DNA from: Cardinium hertigii_C
GTDB lineage: Bacteria; Bacteroidota; Bacteroidia; Cytophagales; Amoebophilaceae
Length of the DNA: 64,000 nt
Assembly (NCBI RefSeq): GCF_050864855.1
Contig: NZ_JBOZWW010000048.1
Span: 11,684-75,683, forward strand
Reading direction: 5' to 3'
Under the pieces are notes generated by a model. It saw only the letters and a program-made list of their open reading frames with translations, was not told the DNA's origin and did no database searches. Below are positions 40,292-48,755 of the stretch, piece after piece (within the stretch, counting starts at the first letter, position 1; each line of letters starts with the position of its first letter). Position numbers and translations under genes: made by a program.

Positions 40292-41314
40292 ATGGAGCAT
40301 GATCTTATCAATGGCCCCTGTAGCGTGCTTAAAAAACCAGAAGAGCAACTTGATAAAGCCTTACGGCCTCTTCAATTTAATGATTTTTTTGGGCAAGAAA
40401 AATTAGTCCAAAATATTCAAATATTTGTAGCAGCTGCCAAACAAAGAAAAGAAGCTTTAGACCATGTGTTGCTACATGGTCCCCCTGGTTTAGGTAAGAC
40501 AACACTGGCCTATATTATTGCCTATGAACTGAATACCAATATAAAAGTTACTTCTGGACCTGTATTGGATAAACCAGGAGATTTAGCTGGTATTTTGACC
40601 AGTTTAGAGCCTTCTAATGTACTTTTTATAGATGAGATTCATCGTCTGAATCCCATAGTAGAAGAGTACTTATATACCGCCATGGAGGATTTTAAAATAG
40701 ACATTATGTTGGACGCAGGTCCTAATGCACGTAGTGTACAATTGGCACTTAATCGTTTTACATTAATTGGGGCGACCACCCGCTCAGGTTTGCTAACCGC
40801 ACCACTACGGGCCCGTTTTGGTATTAATGCGCGATTGGATTACTACCATACCACCTTGCTGACTAAAATTGTTCAGCGGGCCAGTAGTATATGGGGTAGT
40901 CCTATTGATCAAGCAGCTGCTTATGAAATTGCCAGGCGCAGTAGAGGCACCCCACGTATAGCCAATAATCTGCTGAAACGTACCAGAGATTTTGCGCAGA
41001 TTAAAGGGGATGGACATATTACCAAAGATATTGTCGCATTAAGTTTAACAGCTTTGAATGTAGATGAGAATGGACTCGATGAAATGGACAAACGGATTCT
41101 TACCAATATTATTCAAAAATTCAAGGGTGGTCCCGTAGGACTTACTACTATTGCAACGGCTTGTCTAGAGGAAGCAGAAACCATAGAAGAAGTATATGAA
41201 CCATTTCTTATTCAAGAAGGATATATCAAACGCACTCCACGTGGAAGGGTTGCAACAGAAGCTGCCTATAAGCATTTGGGATTGCCTTATACCACTGAGC
41301 TTTTCGACAAATAG
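40292..41314 (+). CDS. ruvB: Holliday junction branch migration helicase RuvB
   Basis: RuvB is the hexameric AAA+ motor of the RuvABC complex. The 340-residue protein has Walker A HGPPGLGKTTLA, Walker B LFIDEIHRLN, sensor/arginine finger TRSGLLTAPLRARFG, and a C-terminal winged helix with KRTPRGRVAT. Length is normal. ruvA and ruvC are not in the window. It ends before a bidirectional terminator. Confidence 0.97.
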   Translation: MEHDLINGPCSVLKKPEEQLDKALRPLQFNDFFGQEKLVQNIQIFVAAAKQRKEALDHVLLHGPPGLGKTTLAYIIAYELNTNIKVTSGPVLDKPGDLAGILTSLEPSNVLFIDEIHRLNPIVEEYLYTAMEDFKIDIMLDAGPNARSVQLALNRFTLIGATTRSGLLTAPLRARFGINARLDYYHTTLLTKIVQRASSIWGSPIDQAAAYEIARRSRGTPRIANNLLKRTRDFAQIKGDGHITKDIVALSLTALNVDENGLDEMDKRILTNIIQKFKGGPVGLTTIATACLEEAETIEEVYEPFLIQEGYIKRTPRGRVATEAAYKHLGLPYTTELFDK

Positions 41315-41457
41315 CGGCCGTTTTTGCCTTTGTGAGGAACAAAATTCTTTAAAATAGGGCAATAATATGGGCGTAATAATAAACTACTAAAGTTTTAAAC
41401 TAAAAACTTAATTTAAACCTTTTTTAGACAGACAGGACAGGACCTTCTTTATAAAAA

Positions 41458-41496
41458 AAGGGTTAGCTTTTAACAATGGATGAAAAGCTAACCCTT
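41458..41496. terminator. Bidirectional terminator between ruvB and the helicase gene
   Basis: A perfect 14-bp stem (41458-41471 with 41483-41496, AAGGGTTAGCTTTT) and an 11-base loop lie between convergent genes. On the minus strand the stem is followed by a T run (complement of ATAAAAAAA at 41451-41459), so it is a strong intrinsic terminator for the helicase transcript. It may stop ruvB too. Confidence 0.85.
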
Positions 41497-41516
41497 AAGT
41501 GAAACAAATAAAATAC

Positions 41517-42686
41517 TTAACCTGAAACACTACGTCCAAAAGAACGAGACCTAAACCGATTAAAATTTGTGCTTTGTCTAAATGGCCTTTTTGCCTCTTT
41601 TTCTACTGGATCATTATGAATAATACGCCAGAGCCTCCTTTCTTGAGGAGAAGAAATCATAGACAAAGCAAAGCCTGTGGCACCTGCTCTACCAGTTCTA
41701 CCAATTCTATGGGTATAATCTTCAGCAGCTTGGGGAAAATCATAATTGATTACATGCTTGATATGATCAATATCTAATCCCCTTGCAGCCACATCAGTTG
41801 CTACAATAATCGTATAATGCTTATTTCTAAAGTCCTTTATGACACGCTTTCGTTGGTGTTGTTTTAATCCACCATGAATGGCGCAAACTTTAAAATTTGC
41901 TTGCTGTAATTGATAACTGATGCTATCTGCCTTTATTTGAGTTCTTACGAAAACAATAATAGATCCCTCCCGTTGATTAAGTTGCTCCAATAAAACTTGG
42001 AACTTTGCAGCTTCTGGCACATAAAGAGATTCTTCTTGTATGTTTTTAGGTTCATCATCAGAAACTTCTACATTAATCCGTTCCGGTTGTCTTAAATAGG
42101 ATCCAGCCAATCGCTCAATATTTCTATCCAAGGTAGCTGAAAACATCAACGTTTGTCGTTCTATGGGCAAACGCTTAATAATTTTATCTATTTGAATAGA
42201 AAAACCCATATCTAACATTCGGTCGATTTCATCCAATACCAAAAAGGTAGTGCGATGCAAGTGAAGTGAGCCCCTACATAAATGATCTTCCACACGACCA
42301 GGTGTACCTACAATAATATTAGGATCCATACGCAAACGCATTAACTGTTTCCCAATGGGCTCACCTCCTATCAATAATACCGTACGCAAGTGGCTACAAC
42401 CACGCACCATACTGGACATCACACCTGCTACTTGCTCAGCAAGCTCTCGTGTAGGGGCCAATACCAGTACACTGGCCTTAGGATCATTCATAAGCTGTGC
42501 AACTACAGGTATAGAAAAAGCAGCTGTTTTTCCACTACCTGTTTTAGAAGAACCTAAAATGTCTTGGCCGGTTAAAGCTATTGGAATCACTTGGTCTTGA
42601 ATAGCAGTAGGACAATCATACTGCATCTTGGCCAACGCTCCCAAAAGAGCTGATGGCAAATTATATTTTTGAAAAGTATTACGCAA
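41517..42686 (-). CDS. DEAD-box RNA helicase
   Basis: The 389-residue protein has the Q-motif (PTAIQ), motif I SSKTGSGKTAAF, PTRELAEQ, TPGR, motif II as DEID in LVLDEIDRMLDMGF, SAT, and motif VI HRIGRTGRAG. The DEID form replaces the usual DEAD. A short Arg/Ser-rich tail follows. Such helicases unwind RNA in ribosome assembly and mRNA decay. The start is a TTG at 42686: the Q-motif phenylalanine precedes the first internal ATG, and an in-frame stop lies just upstream. A cold-shock gene lies 49 bp upstream on the same strand. Confidence 0.93.
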   Translation of the reverse strand: MRNTFQKYNLPSALLGALAKMQYDCPTAIQDQVIPIALTGQDILGSSKTGSGKTAAFSIPVVAQLMNDPKASVLVLAPTRELAEQVAGVMSSMVRGCSHLRTVLLIGGEPIGKQLMRLRMDPNIIVGTPGRVEDHLCRGSLHLHRTTFLVLDEIDRMLDMGFSIQIDKIIKRLPIERQTLMFSATLDRNIERLAGSYLRQPERINVEVSDDEPKNIQEESLYVPEAAKFQVLLEQLNQREGSIIVFVRTQIKADSISYQLQQANFKVCAIHGGLKQHQRKRVIKDFRNKHYTIIVATDVAARGLDIDHIKHVINYDFPQAAEDYTHRIGRTGRAGATGFALSMISSPQERRLWRIIHNDPVEKEAKRPFRQSTNFNRFRSRSFGRSVSG

Positions 42687-42735
42687 TGTATATTAAAGTA
42701 TAATATTAAAATTTAAATCATTCTTCTTCTGTTCC

Positions 42736-42945
42736 TTACACATCAAGTACCTTAATGTTACTAGCTACTTCCTTTCCTCTATCACTGGTTATTTCAAAAC
42801 CTACTGATTGACCTTGGTCTATCATGCTTACTCTAGAGGCTACAAGTGCACTTATATGAACAAAAACATCTTTACCGCCATTTACTGGCTTTATAAATCC
42901 ATAACCTTTGGCTGGATCAAACCATTTTACTACTCCTTCCATCAT
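42736..42945 (-). CDS. Cold-shock domain protein (CspA family)
   Basis: The protein is about 69 residues of a single cold-shock domain. VVKWFDPAKGYGFI holds RNP1 and VFVHISA holds RNP2. It binds single-stranded nucleic acid and acts as an RNA chaperone. Two adjacent ATG codons (42945 and 42942) can serve as start. It directly precedes the DEAD-box helicase, a common pairing of RNA-remodelling genes. Confidence 0.95.
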   Translation of the reverse strand: MMEGVVKWFDPAKGYGFIKPVNGGKDVFVHISALVASRVSMIDQGQSVGFEITSDRGKEVASNIKVLDV

Positions 42946-43182
42946 GGAAAACAAAAAAACTATTATTAAAAATTAAACGCGAAGCACCTTAATCTACCTT
43001 TTACTTATAAAATTGTTAAATGAGCAACCTATAGGCACCTTGACTTAAGGTTAGAAAAAAGGCGTGGTGCAAGGTAAATATTTTTATTCAAAAAATAAAA
43101 TTTTTCTTACGAAAATGGTACCCAATTAAGTAAATAGAGGCTATACTGGTATGGATACCAAAGCGCTATTCAAAATTTTTAC

Positions 43183-44274
43183 CTAAACAACATTTAGTCT
43201 TTTTAAAAAATTTTGAATCAATATAGGTTTAGGCAAAGTTTGAATCTGTGAACGATTAAATGATACTAAGGAAAATTGATTAAATAGATCGTTGGCTGCT
43301 TCCAAGAAAGCTGAGGTAACTTCGATCTTGTGAAATTTTACCAACAACTTCTGATGGGTAAGCAAATGGCACGCTTCTTTTTCAAAGCTAGTAATGGACA
43401 AATGATGGTTTTTAGCTAATTTAAACAAAGGATCTTCCATCTGATCTACCACCAAACGCTGTTTATTTTCTAACAAATAGAAATCATACATCCCTTGCCA
43501 AATATCTTTTTTTATACGCTTTTTCATATATATAACTTCCTTATACTGAAAAATGAAATAGTCGAAATAACGGACTCGTTTATGTAGTTTATTGGTTTTC
43601 ACAGGCAATACTTTTTGTTTATCGGTATAGAAGGCTATGCAATAGCTGTTGAAAATACAGGTAGTACAAAAAGGAGCTACTGGGGTACACTGGAGTGCAC
43701 CAAAATCCATAATCGCTTGACTATATGTGTCGGGTTGTATAGGATCTACTAATAGGCTAGCAAACTGATGCATTTGTTTTCTACCTTGCGAGGTACCTAT
43801 ATCATAGGTTAACCCAAAAATACGTGCCAATACGCGGTAGACATTTCCATCTACAGCAGCTACTACTTCCTTAAAAGCAACAGCAGCAATCGCTGCGGCT
43901 GTATAGGGGCCTACTCCCTTCAATGTAAGGAGTGATCGGTAACTAGTAGGAAAGATGCCATTGTATTTTTCAACAATAGTTCGCGCACAATGGTGTAGGT
44001 TGCGCGCTCTACCATAGTAACCCAACCCTTGCCACAAACGGAGCACATCCTGCTCTGCAGCACGGGATAGTGCGACTACAGAAGGATATTGGGCAATAAA
44101 GCGCTCATAATAGGGGAGCCCTTGCACAACTCTTGTTTGTTGCAGAATAATTTCTGATAACCAGATTTTATATGGATCTTTAGTAGTACGCCAAGGCAAA
44201 GAACGCTGATGTAACTTATACCAAGCAAGCAATAACTTACGAAAAATAAGATGGCTAATGGTATTAATTAACAT
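43183..44274 (-). CDS. mutY: A/G-specific adenine glycosylase
   Basis: MutY removes adenine paired with 8-oxoguanine. The protein has the helix-hairpin-helix LKGVGPYTAAAIA with the catalytic Asp in VAAVDGNVYRV. The [4Fe-4S] cluster is made by four Cys in CTPVAPFCTTCIFNSYC (spacing C-X6-C-X2-C-X5-C). A C-terminal NUDIX-like domain is retained. The ATG at 44274 is chosen; one at 44286 is also possible, and TTG at 44325 is less likely. It diverges from an exonuclease gene. Confidence 0.95.
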   Translation of the reverse strand: MLINTISHLIFRKLLLAWYKLHQRSLPWRTTKDPYKIWLSEIILQQTRVVQGLPYYERFIAQYPSVVALSRAAEQDVLRLWQGLGYYGRARNLHHCARTIVEKYNGIFPTSYRSLLTLKGVGPYTAAAIAAVAFKEVVAAVDGNVYRVLARIFGLTYDIGTSQGRKQMHQFASLLVDPIQPDTYSQAIMDFGALQCTPVAPFCTTCIFNSYCIAFYTDKQKVLPVKTNKLHKRVRYFDYFIFQYKEVIYMKKRIKKDIWQGMYDFYLLENKQRLVVDQMEDPLFKLAKNHHLSITSFEKEACHLLTHQKLLVKFHKIEVTSAFLEAANDLFNQFSLVSFNRSQIQTLPKPILIQNFLKRLNVV

Positions 44275-44463
44275 AGACGATACCATAATAGAAAGTGTAA
44301 TGTATATTTTAATTATATTTGACAAGCAGTATTGCTATACACTTAATAATTCATAACTATTGCGCAATATAGGCAAGCATAGACAAATGTAAAGGGGAGC
44401 AAACCATTTTTTATGTAAAAAAATAATATCCTTGCAAAGACAAGCGTCACGAAAAAAACTACT

Positions 44464-45264
44464 ATGCCTTTACAACTAACCAATCCACTTGTTTTTTTAG
44501 ATTTAGAAACTACAGGTACCAATGTGGTACACGATCGCATCATAGAAATTGCAATGATTAAACTTATGCCCAATGGTAATCGCTTGACCTTTTATAAAAG
44601 AATCAATCCAGAACAAGCTATTCCTATTGAATCTAGTTTAATCCATGGGATTTATGCGGAAGACCTAAAAGATAAACCAACGTTTAAACAAATAGGAAAA
44701 GAATTAATGCTCTTTTTAAGAGGCGCTGATCTAGCTGGTTTTAATCTGCTGCGTTTTGATATACCTATATTAGTAGAAAGTTTTTTACGGGCAGAATTAG
44801 CATTTAAAGTAGAAAACCGTAAAATTGTAGATGTTCAAAAGCTTTTTCACTTAATGGAAAAAAGAACTTTAAAGGCAGCTTATCTATTTTATTGTCAAAA
44901 GGAACTAGAAGGCGCTCATAACGCTATGGTAGACATAGAAGCTACGTTAGAGGTATTGATGGAGCAAATAAAAAGATATGAAAATCAGCCAGTAGTAGAT
45001 GCGTTGGGTCATTCATTGGGTATCGTAAAAAACGATGTGGCTACCCTACATAATTTAACCAATACGAACATGGTGGATTTTGCAGGTAGAATGGTCTACA
45101 ATGAGCAACATATACCCATCTTTAACTTTGGCAAACACAAAGGAAAAAGTGTATCAGAGGTGCTAAAACTGGAACCTTCTTATTATAAATGGATGATACA
45201 AGGTGATTTTTCTTTGGATACCAAGCGGAAGTTAACCCAAATTAAAATGGGTATAATAGACTAA
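44464..45264 (+). CDS. DnaQ-like 3'-5' exonuclease with ExoX-type C-terminus
   Basis: The 266-residue protein has the DEDDh exonuclease fold: DLETTG near the start (first Asp and Glu), a second Asp in LLRFDIP, and the H..D of HNAMVDIEAT. These residues are those of DNA polymerase III epsilon-type exonucleases. After about residue 215 the motif FNFGKHKGKSVSEV is the C-terminal domain seen in exonuclease X-like proteins. It may proofread or act in repair. No dnaE lies next to it. Confidence 0.88.
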   Translation: MPLQLTNPLVFLDLETTGTNVVHDRIIEIAMIKLMPNGNRLTFYKRINPEQAIPIESSLIHGIYAEDLKDKPTFKQIGKELMLFLRGADLAGFNLLRFDIPILVESFLRAELAFKVENRKIVDVQKLFHLMEKRTLKAAYLFYCQKELEGAHNAMVDIEATLEVLMEQIKRYENQPVVDALGHSLGIVKNDVATLHNLTNTNMVDFAGRMVYNEQHIPIFNFGKHKGKSVSEVLKLEPSYYKWMIQGDFSLDTKRKLTQIKMGIID

Positions 45265-45280
45265 AAGTATAATAGACTGA

Positions 45281-45299
45281 AAAAACCAGACAGGTTTTT
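45281..45299 (+). terminator. Possible terminator after exonuclease gene
   Basis: AAAAACC and GGTTTTT form a 7-bp stem with a 5-base loop, ending in a T run, 17 bp after the stop codon. Confidence 0.4.
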
Positions 45300-45370
45300 A
45301 GAAATGTTGTTTCGTAGGATATTTCTATAAGACTGAAACAGTCTACAACTAACTATTTTTTCTTTCCTCT

Positions 45371-45602
45371 TAACGTCAATTCTGGATTAGACAGTAATAG
45401 AAAAAGGTTAAAAAAGCTCCTTTGTCTTTTAAATTTGGAGATGCAAAAAACCAAATTAGCAAAGGAGCCAATTATGAATGTATCAAAACTAGTAGAAATA
45501 TATTATACTGTTGATGAATTTTTAAAAAAATTTGTTCCATATATGGAAAGCCAGTTATTAACTACATCTCAGAGAAAACCTACTAGAACATGTTCACTGA
45601 CT
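45371..45602 (+). repeat. Left arm of the inverted IS982-like repeat around priA
   Basis: These 232 bases are the left end and transposase 5' part of an IS982-like element. They occur inverted and nearly identical at 48321-48548. The outer end begins TAACGTCAATTCTGGATTAG. The two arms face each other across priA. Confidence 0.85.
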
Positions 45603-45686
45603 TTGAGCGAAATAATGACCATACCAATTGCTTTTCATGTAATTGGCTTTAGAAATTTTAAATTTAATTATCTTCATTTACAATAA
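45474..45686 (+). pseudogene. IS982-family transposase, N-terminal fragment
   Basis: The frame starts MNVSKLVEIYYTVDEFLKKF and continues with LTLSEIMTIPIAFHVIGFRN, which is the N-terminal part of IS982-family transposases. It stops after about 70 residues, whereas intact proteins are several times longer and hold the DDE triad. Sequence after the stop is not recognisable, so the element is truncated. Confidence 0.8.
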
Positions 45687-45911
45687 TTTCATTCTAATGA
45701 CGGCCCCATTCTGGGGAATATTGTTATGGTAAAACAGCTATACAAACTTGGGACGATAGTAAAAATTAGTATTTGAAAAAAATAATCAAATCGCATATAT
45801 TAAAGGAACATCTGACAATCTAAACTTAAACGACAACTATAAACTATAATTTTTTTACTGTCTGTAAGATTAAATCTTTACTTCTACAGATGCTTTTAAA
45901 ATGTATGGCAC

Positions 45912-48320
45912 TTGAAAAAATTCGTAGATATTATACTCCCCTTGCCTATTAAACCTTTAACCTACGCTATTCCTTCTAAGTACCAAGATAGATTAGAGAT
46001 AGGTAGTAGTGTACTTGTGCCATTGCGCAGCAGCAAACTCTTGCCTGGGATTGTAATCCGCTGCCATAATACCCCTCCTTCCTATCCTACAAAGGATCTA
46101 TTAGCCATCGCAACCCCTTTATGCACTGCTCAGCAACTGGCATTCTTAGAATGGATGGCCGATTATTACCTATCTAATCTTGGTGAAACGCTATCGATGG
46201 CATGGCCTAAAGTACTTAACCTGAAGAACATAAGTTTTCAATACAAGGAGGCTATGGGCAGCTATACACCATCTGCAATGGAACAAATTATTATCACTGC
46301 GCTACAACACCAATCTTTATCTTATGAATCTATTGTGTCATTAATAGGGGAAAAAGATACGAATAAACCACTTATAGCACTACTTTCTAAAAGATTGGTA
46401 GAAGCAACCATCAAGATTATGATTGATCCGTCAGAGCATGACAACCACTACGTTACCCTTTCTCCCACTATCCACCTAGATCCATTTACCATAACCAAGC
46501 TAGCACCACGGTCACCCAAACAACAAGCGCTTTTATCCCATTTTTTACCGAATAAAGAAAACTTTCCTATATATATTGCCAAAGAAGTACTGTTAGGCTA
46601 TTCTAAATCAGCTTTTCATGCATTATACAAAAAAGGGATTTTAATAAAGACAGATCAGTTAGCTCCATCAAATTTTACGGCACCCTGTACACCATTATCT
46701 ACTTTAACAATCTATCAAAAAAAAGCGCTTATAGAAATTGAAAAGCAATTTGCTCAAAAAACAGCGGTACTATTATATGGTGCTATAGGAAGCGGTAAAA
46801 CAGAGTTGTACATGCATCTAATTGCATCTGCACTCTGCCAACAAAAACAAGTATTGTTTTTAGTACCAGAAATAGGTTTAGTAATGCATATAGTAGAGCG
46901 TATCAGACCTTTTTTGGGAGAATGGTTGATGGTACACCACTCGAAACAATCGAATAAAGAACGTCTAAAGACATGGGCACGTTTGCTAAACCCTGCTCCA
47001 TTATTGGTTATAGGCACACGGTCTGCCCTTTTGCTACCTTTTAAAGCGCTACAACTGATTATTATAGATGAAGAACACGATCAAGCCTACAAACAGATCG
47101 ATAAGATGCCTACCTACCATGCACGAGAGAGTAGCATTCTATTGGCGCAACAACATCAAGCAAAAGTTTTACTGGGTTCAGCCACACCTTCTATAGAAAG
47201 CTACTACAATGGCAAAACTGGTAAATATGGCTTGGTAAGATTAAGCCACAGATTTGGTACAGCAGGGCAGCCTAAGTTGTTTTTTATTGATCTGAACATA
47301 GAAAAAAAGCGCAAAGCTATGCGAGAAAATTTTTCTCTGACGCTACTATCTAAGCTTGAAAAGAACCATATGGAAGGTGGTCAAGCAATGATTTTTCAAA
47401 ACAGAAGAGGGTATGCACCATACTTTTTATGTGCAGGTTGTGGATGGATTCCACGTTGTCTTACTTGCTCGGTAAGCCTTACCTACCACCAAGCATCGAA
47501 TCATCTCCGCTGCCATTATTGTGACTATACTAGGTCTCCTTGTTCGACGTGCGACCATTGTGGATCGAAACAACTACACAATATGGGCTTTGGTACAGAA
47601 AAACTAGAAGAGAGCTTGCAACTTATATTCCCCAAACAAAAGATTGGTCGGATGGATTTAGATAGCATAAAAGGAAAAAATAGTTTCCCATCTTTATTGA
47701 AAGAGATAAACGATGAATCAATAGATATTTTAGTGGGTACACAGATGATGGCCAAGGGATTGGATTTTGCCAATATGCGTCTTATAGGTATACCCGATAT
47801 AGATGGATTACTTTACTTTCCTGACTTTAGATCCAATGAAAAATGTTTTCAATTGATTACCCAGTTGGCAGGAAGAGCAGGTAGACGCCACCAACAAGGC
47901 AGTGTATTTATTCAAACCAGACAACGCCATCATCCTTTATTTGAATATTTATCTAATAGTGATTATGAAGGAATGTATGATGCTGAATTAGCAGAAAGAA
48001 AGCGGTTTCTATATCCTCCTTACGTTAGACTCATTAAAATACATTTAAGTAGTATAGATGGATCTACCTTACAATCAGGAGCCATCAAATTAAAAGAAAT
48101 ATTAGAAAAAAAATTTGAAGGTATGGTACTAGGCCCTCAACAACCATTAGTGGGAAAAATCAGGGGTGATTTTTTATTAGATCTATTTTTAAAAATAGGT
48201 AGTAAAAATTTAAGTACATTACACGATACAAAAGAGCATTTAAGAAACAGTTGCAAATATATACTAAGTAAACCACCCTATAGCAAAATCAAAATAGTAT
48301 TGGATATAGATCCGATTTAG
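45912..48320 (+). CDS. priA: Primosomal replication helicase PriA
   Basis: PriA reloads the replisome at repaired forks. The 802-residue protein starts with VDIILPLPIKPLTYAIP (the DNA-binding domain). The helicase has Walker A YGAIGSGKTELY and DEEH in IIIDEEHDQAYK. Eight Cys in CAGC, CLTC, CHYC and CSTC-DHC pairs bind two zinc ions. The start is a TTG at 45912, three residues before the first conserved strand, with no ATG in frame nearby. The protein ends LDIDPI, close to the usual family end, but the stop codon touches the right IS982-like arm. Confidence 0.95.
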   Translation: MKKFVDIILPLPIKPLTYAIPSKYQDRLEIGSSVLVPLRSSKLLPGIVIRCHNTPPSYPTKDLLAIATPLCTAQQLAFLEWMADYYLSNLGETLSMAWPKVLNLKNISFQYKEAMGSYTPSAMEQIIITALQHQSLSYESIVSLIGEKDTNKPLIALLSKRLVEATIKIMIDPSEHDNHYVTLSPTIHLDPFTITKLAPRSPKQQALLSHFLPNKENFPIYIAKEVLLGYSKSAFHALYKKGILIKTDQLAPSNFTAPCTPLSTLTIYQKKALIEIEKQFAQKTAVLLYGAIGSGKTELYMHLIASALCQQKQVLFLVPEIGLVMHIVERIRPFLGEWLMVHHSKQSNKERLKTWARLLNPAPLLVIGTRSALLLPFKALQLIIIDEEHDQAYKQIDKMPTYHARESSILLAQQHQAKVLLGSATPSIESYYNGKTGKYGLVRLSHRFGTAGQPKLFFIDLNIEKKRKAMRENFSLTLLSKLEKNHMEGGQAMIFQNRRGYAPYFLCAGCGWIPRCLTCSVSLTYHQASNHLRCHYCDYTRSPCSTCDHCGSKQLHNMGFGTEKLEESLQLIFPKQKIGRMDLDSIKGKNSFPSLLKEINDESIDILVGTQMMAKGLDFANMRLIGIPDIDGLLYFPDFRSNEKCFQLITQLAGRAGRRHQQGSVFIQTRQRHHPLFEYLSNSDYEGMYDAELAERKRFLYPPYVRLIKIHLSSIDGSTLQSGAIKLKEILEKKFEGMVLGPQQPLVGKIRGDFLLDLFLKIGSKNLSTLHDTKEHLRNSCKYILSKPPYSKIKIVLDIDPI

Positions 48321-48548
48321 TTAGTGAAGATATTCTAGTTGGTTTTCTCTCAGATGTAGTTAATAACTGTCTTTCCATATATGGAACAATTTTTTTTAAA
48401 ATTGATCAACAGTATAATATATTTCTACTAGTTTTGATACATTCATAATTGGCTCCTTTGGTAATTTGGTTTTTTGCATCTCCAAATTTAAAAGACAAAG
48501 GAGCTTTTTAAAACCCTCTTTTTACTATCTAATCCAGAATTAACGTTA
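48321..48548 (-). repeat. Right arm of the inverted IS982-like repeat around priA
   Basis: Read on the minus strand, this repeats 45371-45602: the same outer end, the AAAGGAGCC leader and the ATG (48446) with the NVSKLVEIYYTVD coding part. One base less in the run after that codon breaks the frame. It begins at or just inside the priA stop codon. Confidence 0.85.
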
Positions 48549-48722
48549 TTTTATTATATTTTTATAAACGGATTATCGGTATAAAATATATATAATCCCA
48601 AATTTATGTTAATAGAATAGGATCATTTAATGGTACAGATAGATCGACTATCTTCTTTAAATGGATGGGCATCACCTGTAATTTTCTGGTTTATTTTACC
48701 ATGGTAGCTCCATACAAGTCAT

Positions 48723-48730
48723 TATATTTG
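48723..48730 (+). promoter_or_regulatory. Candidate -7 promoter box for the putative porin gene
   Basis: TATATTTG matches TAnnTTTG. It is too close to the GTG at 48735 for that to be a start with a leader, which supports the ATG at 48756. Confidence 0.5.
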
Positions 48731-48755
48731 TAACGTGAGTATTAAAAATAGCAAT

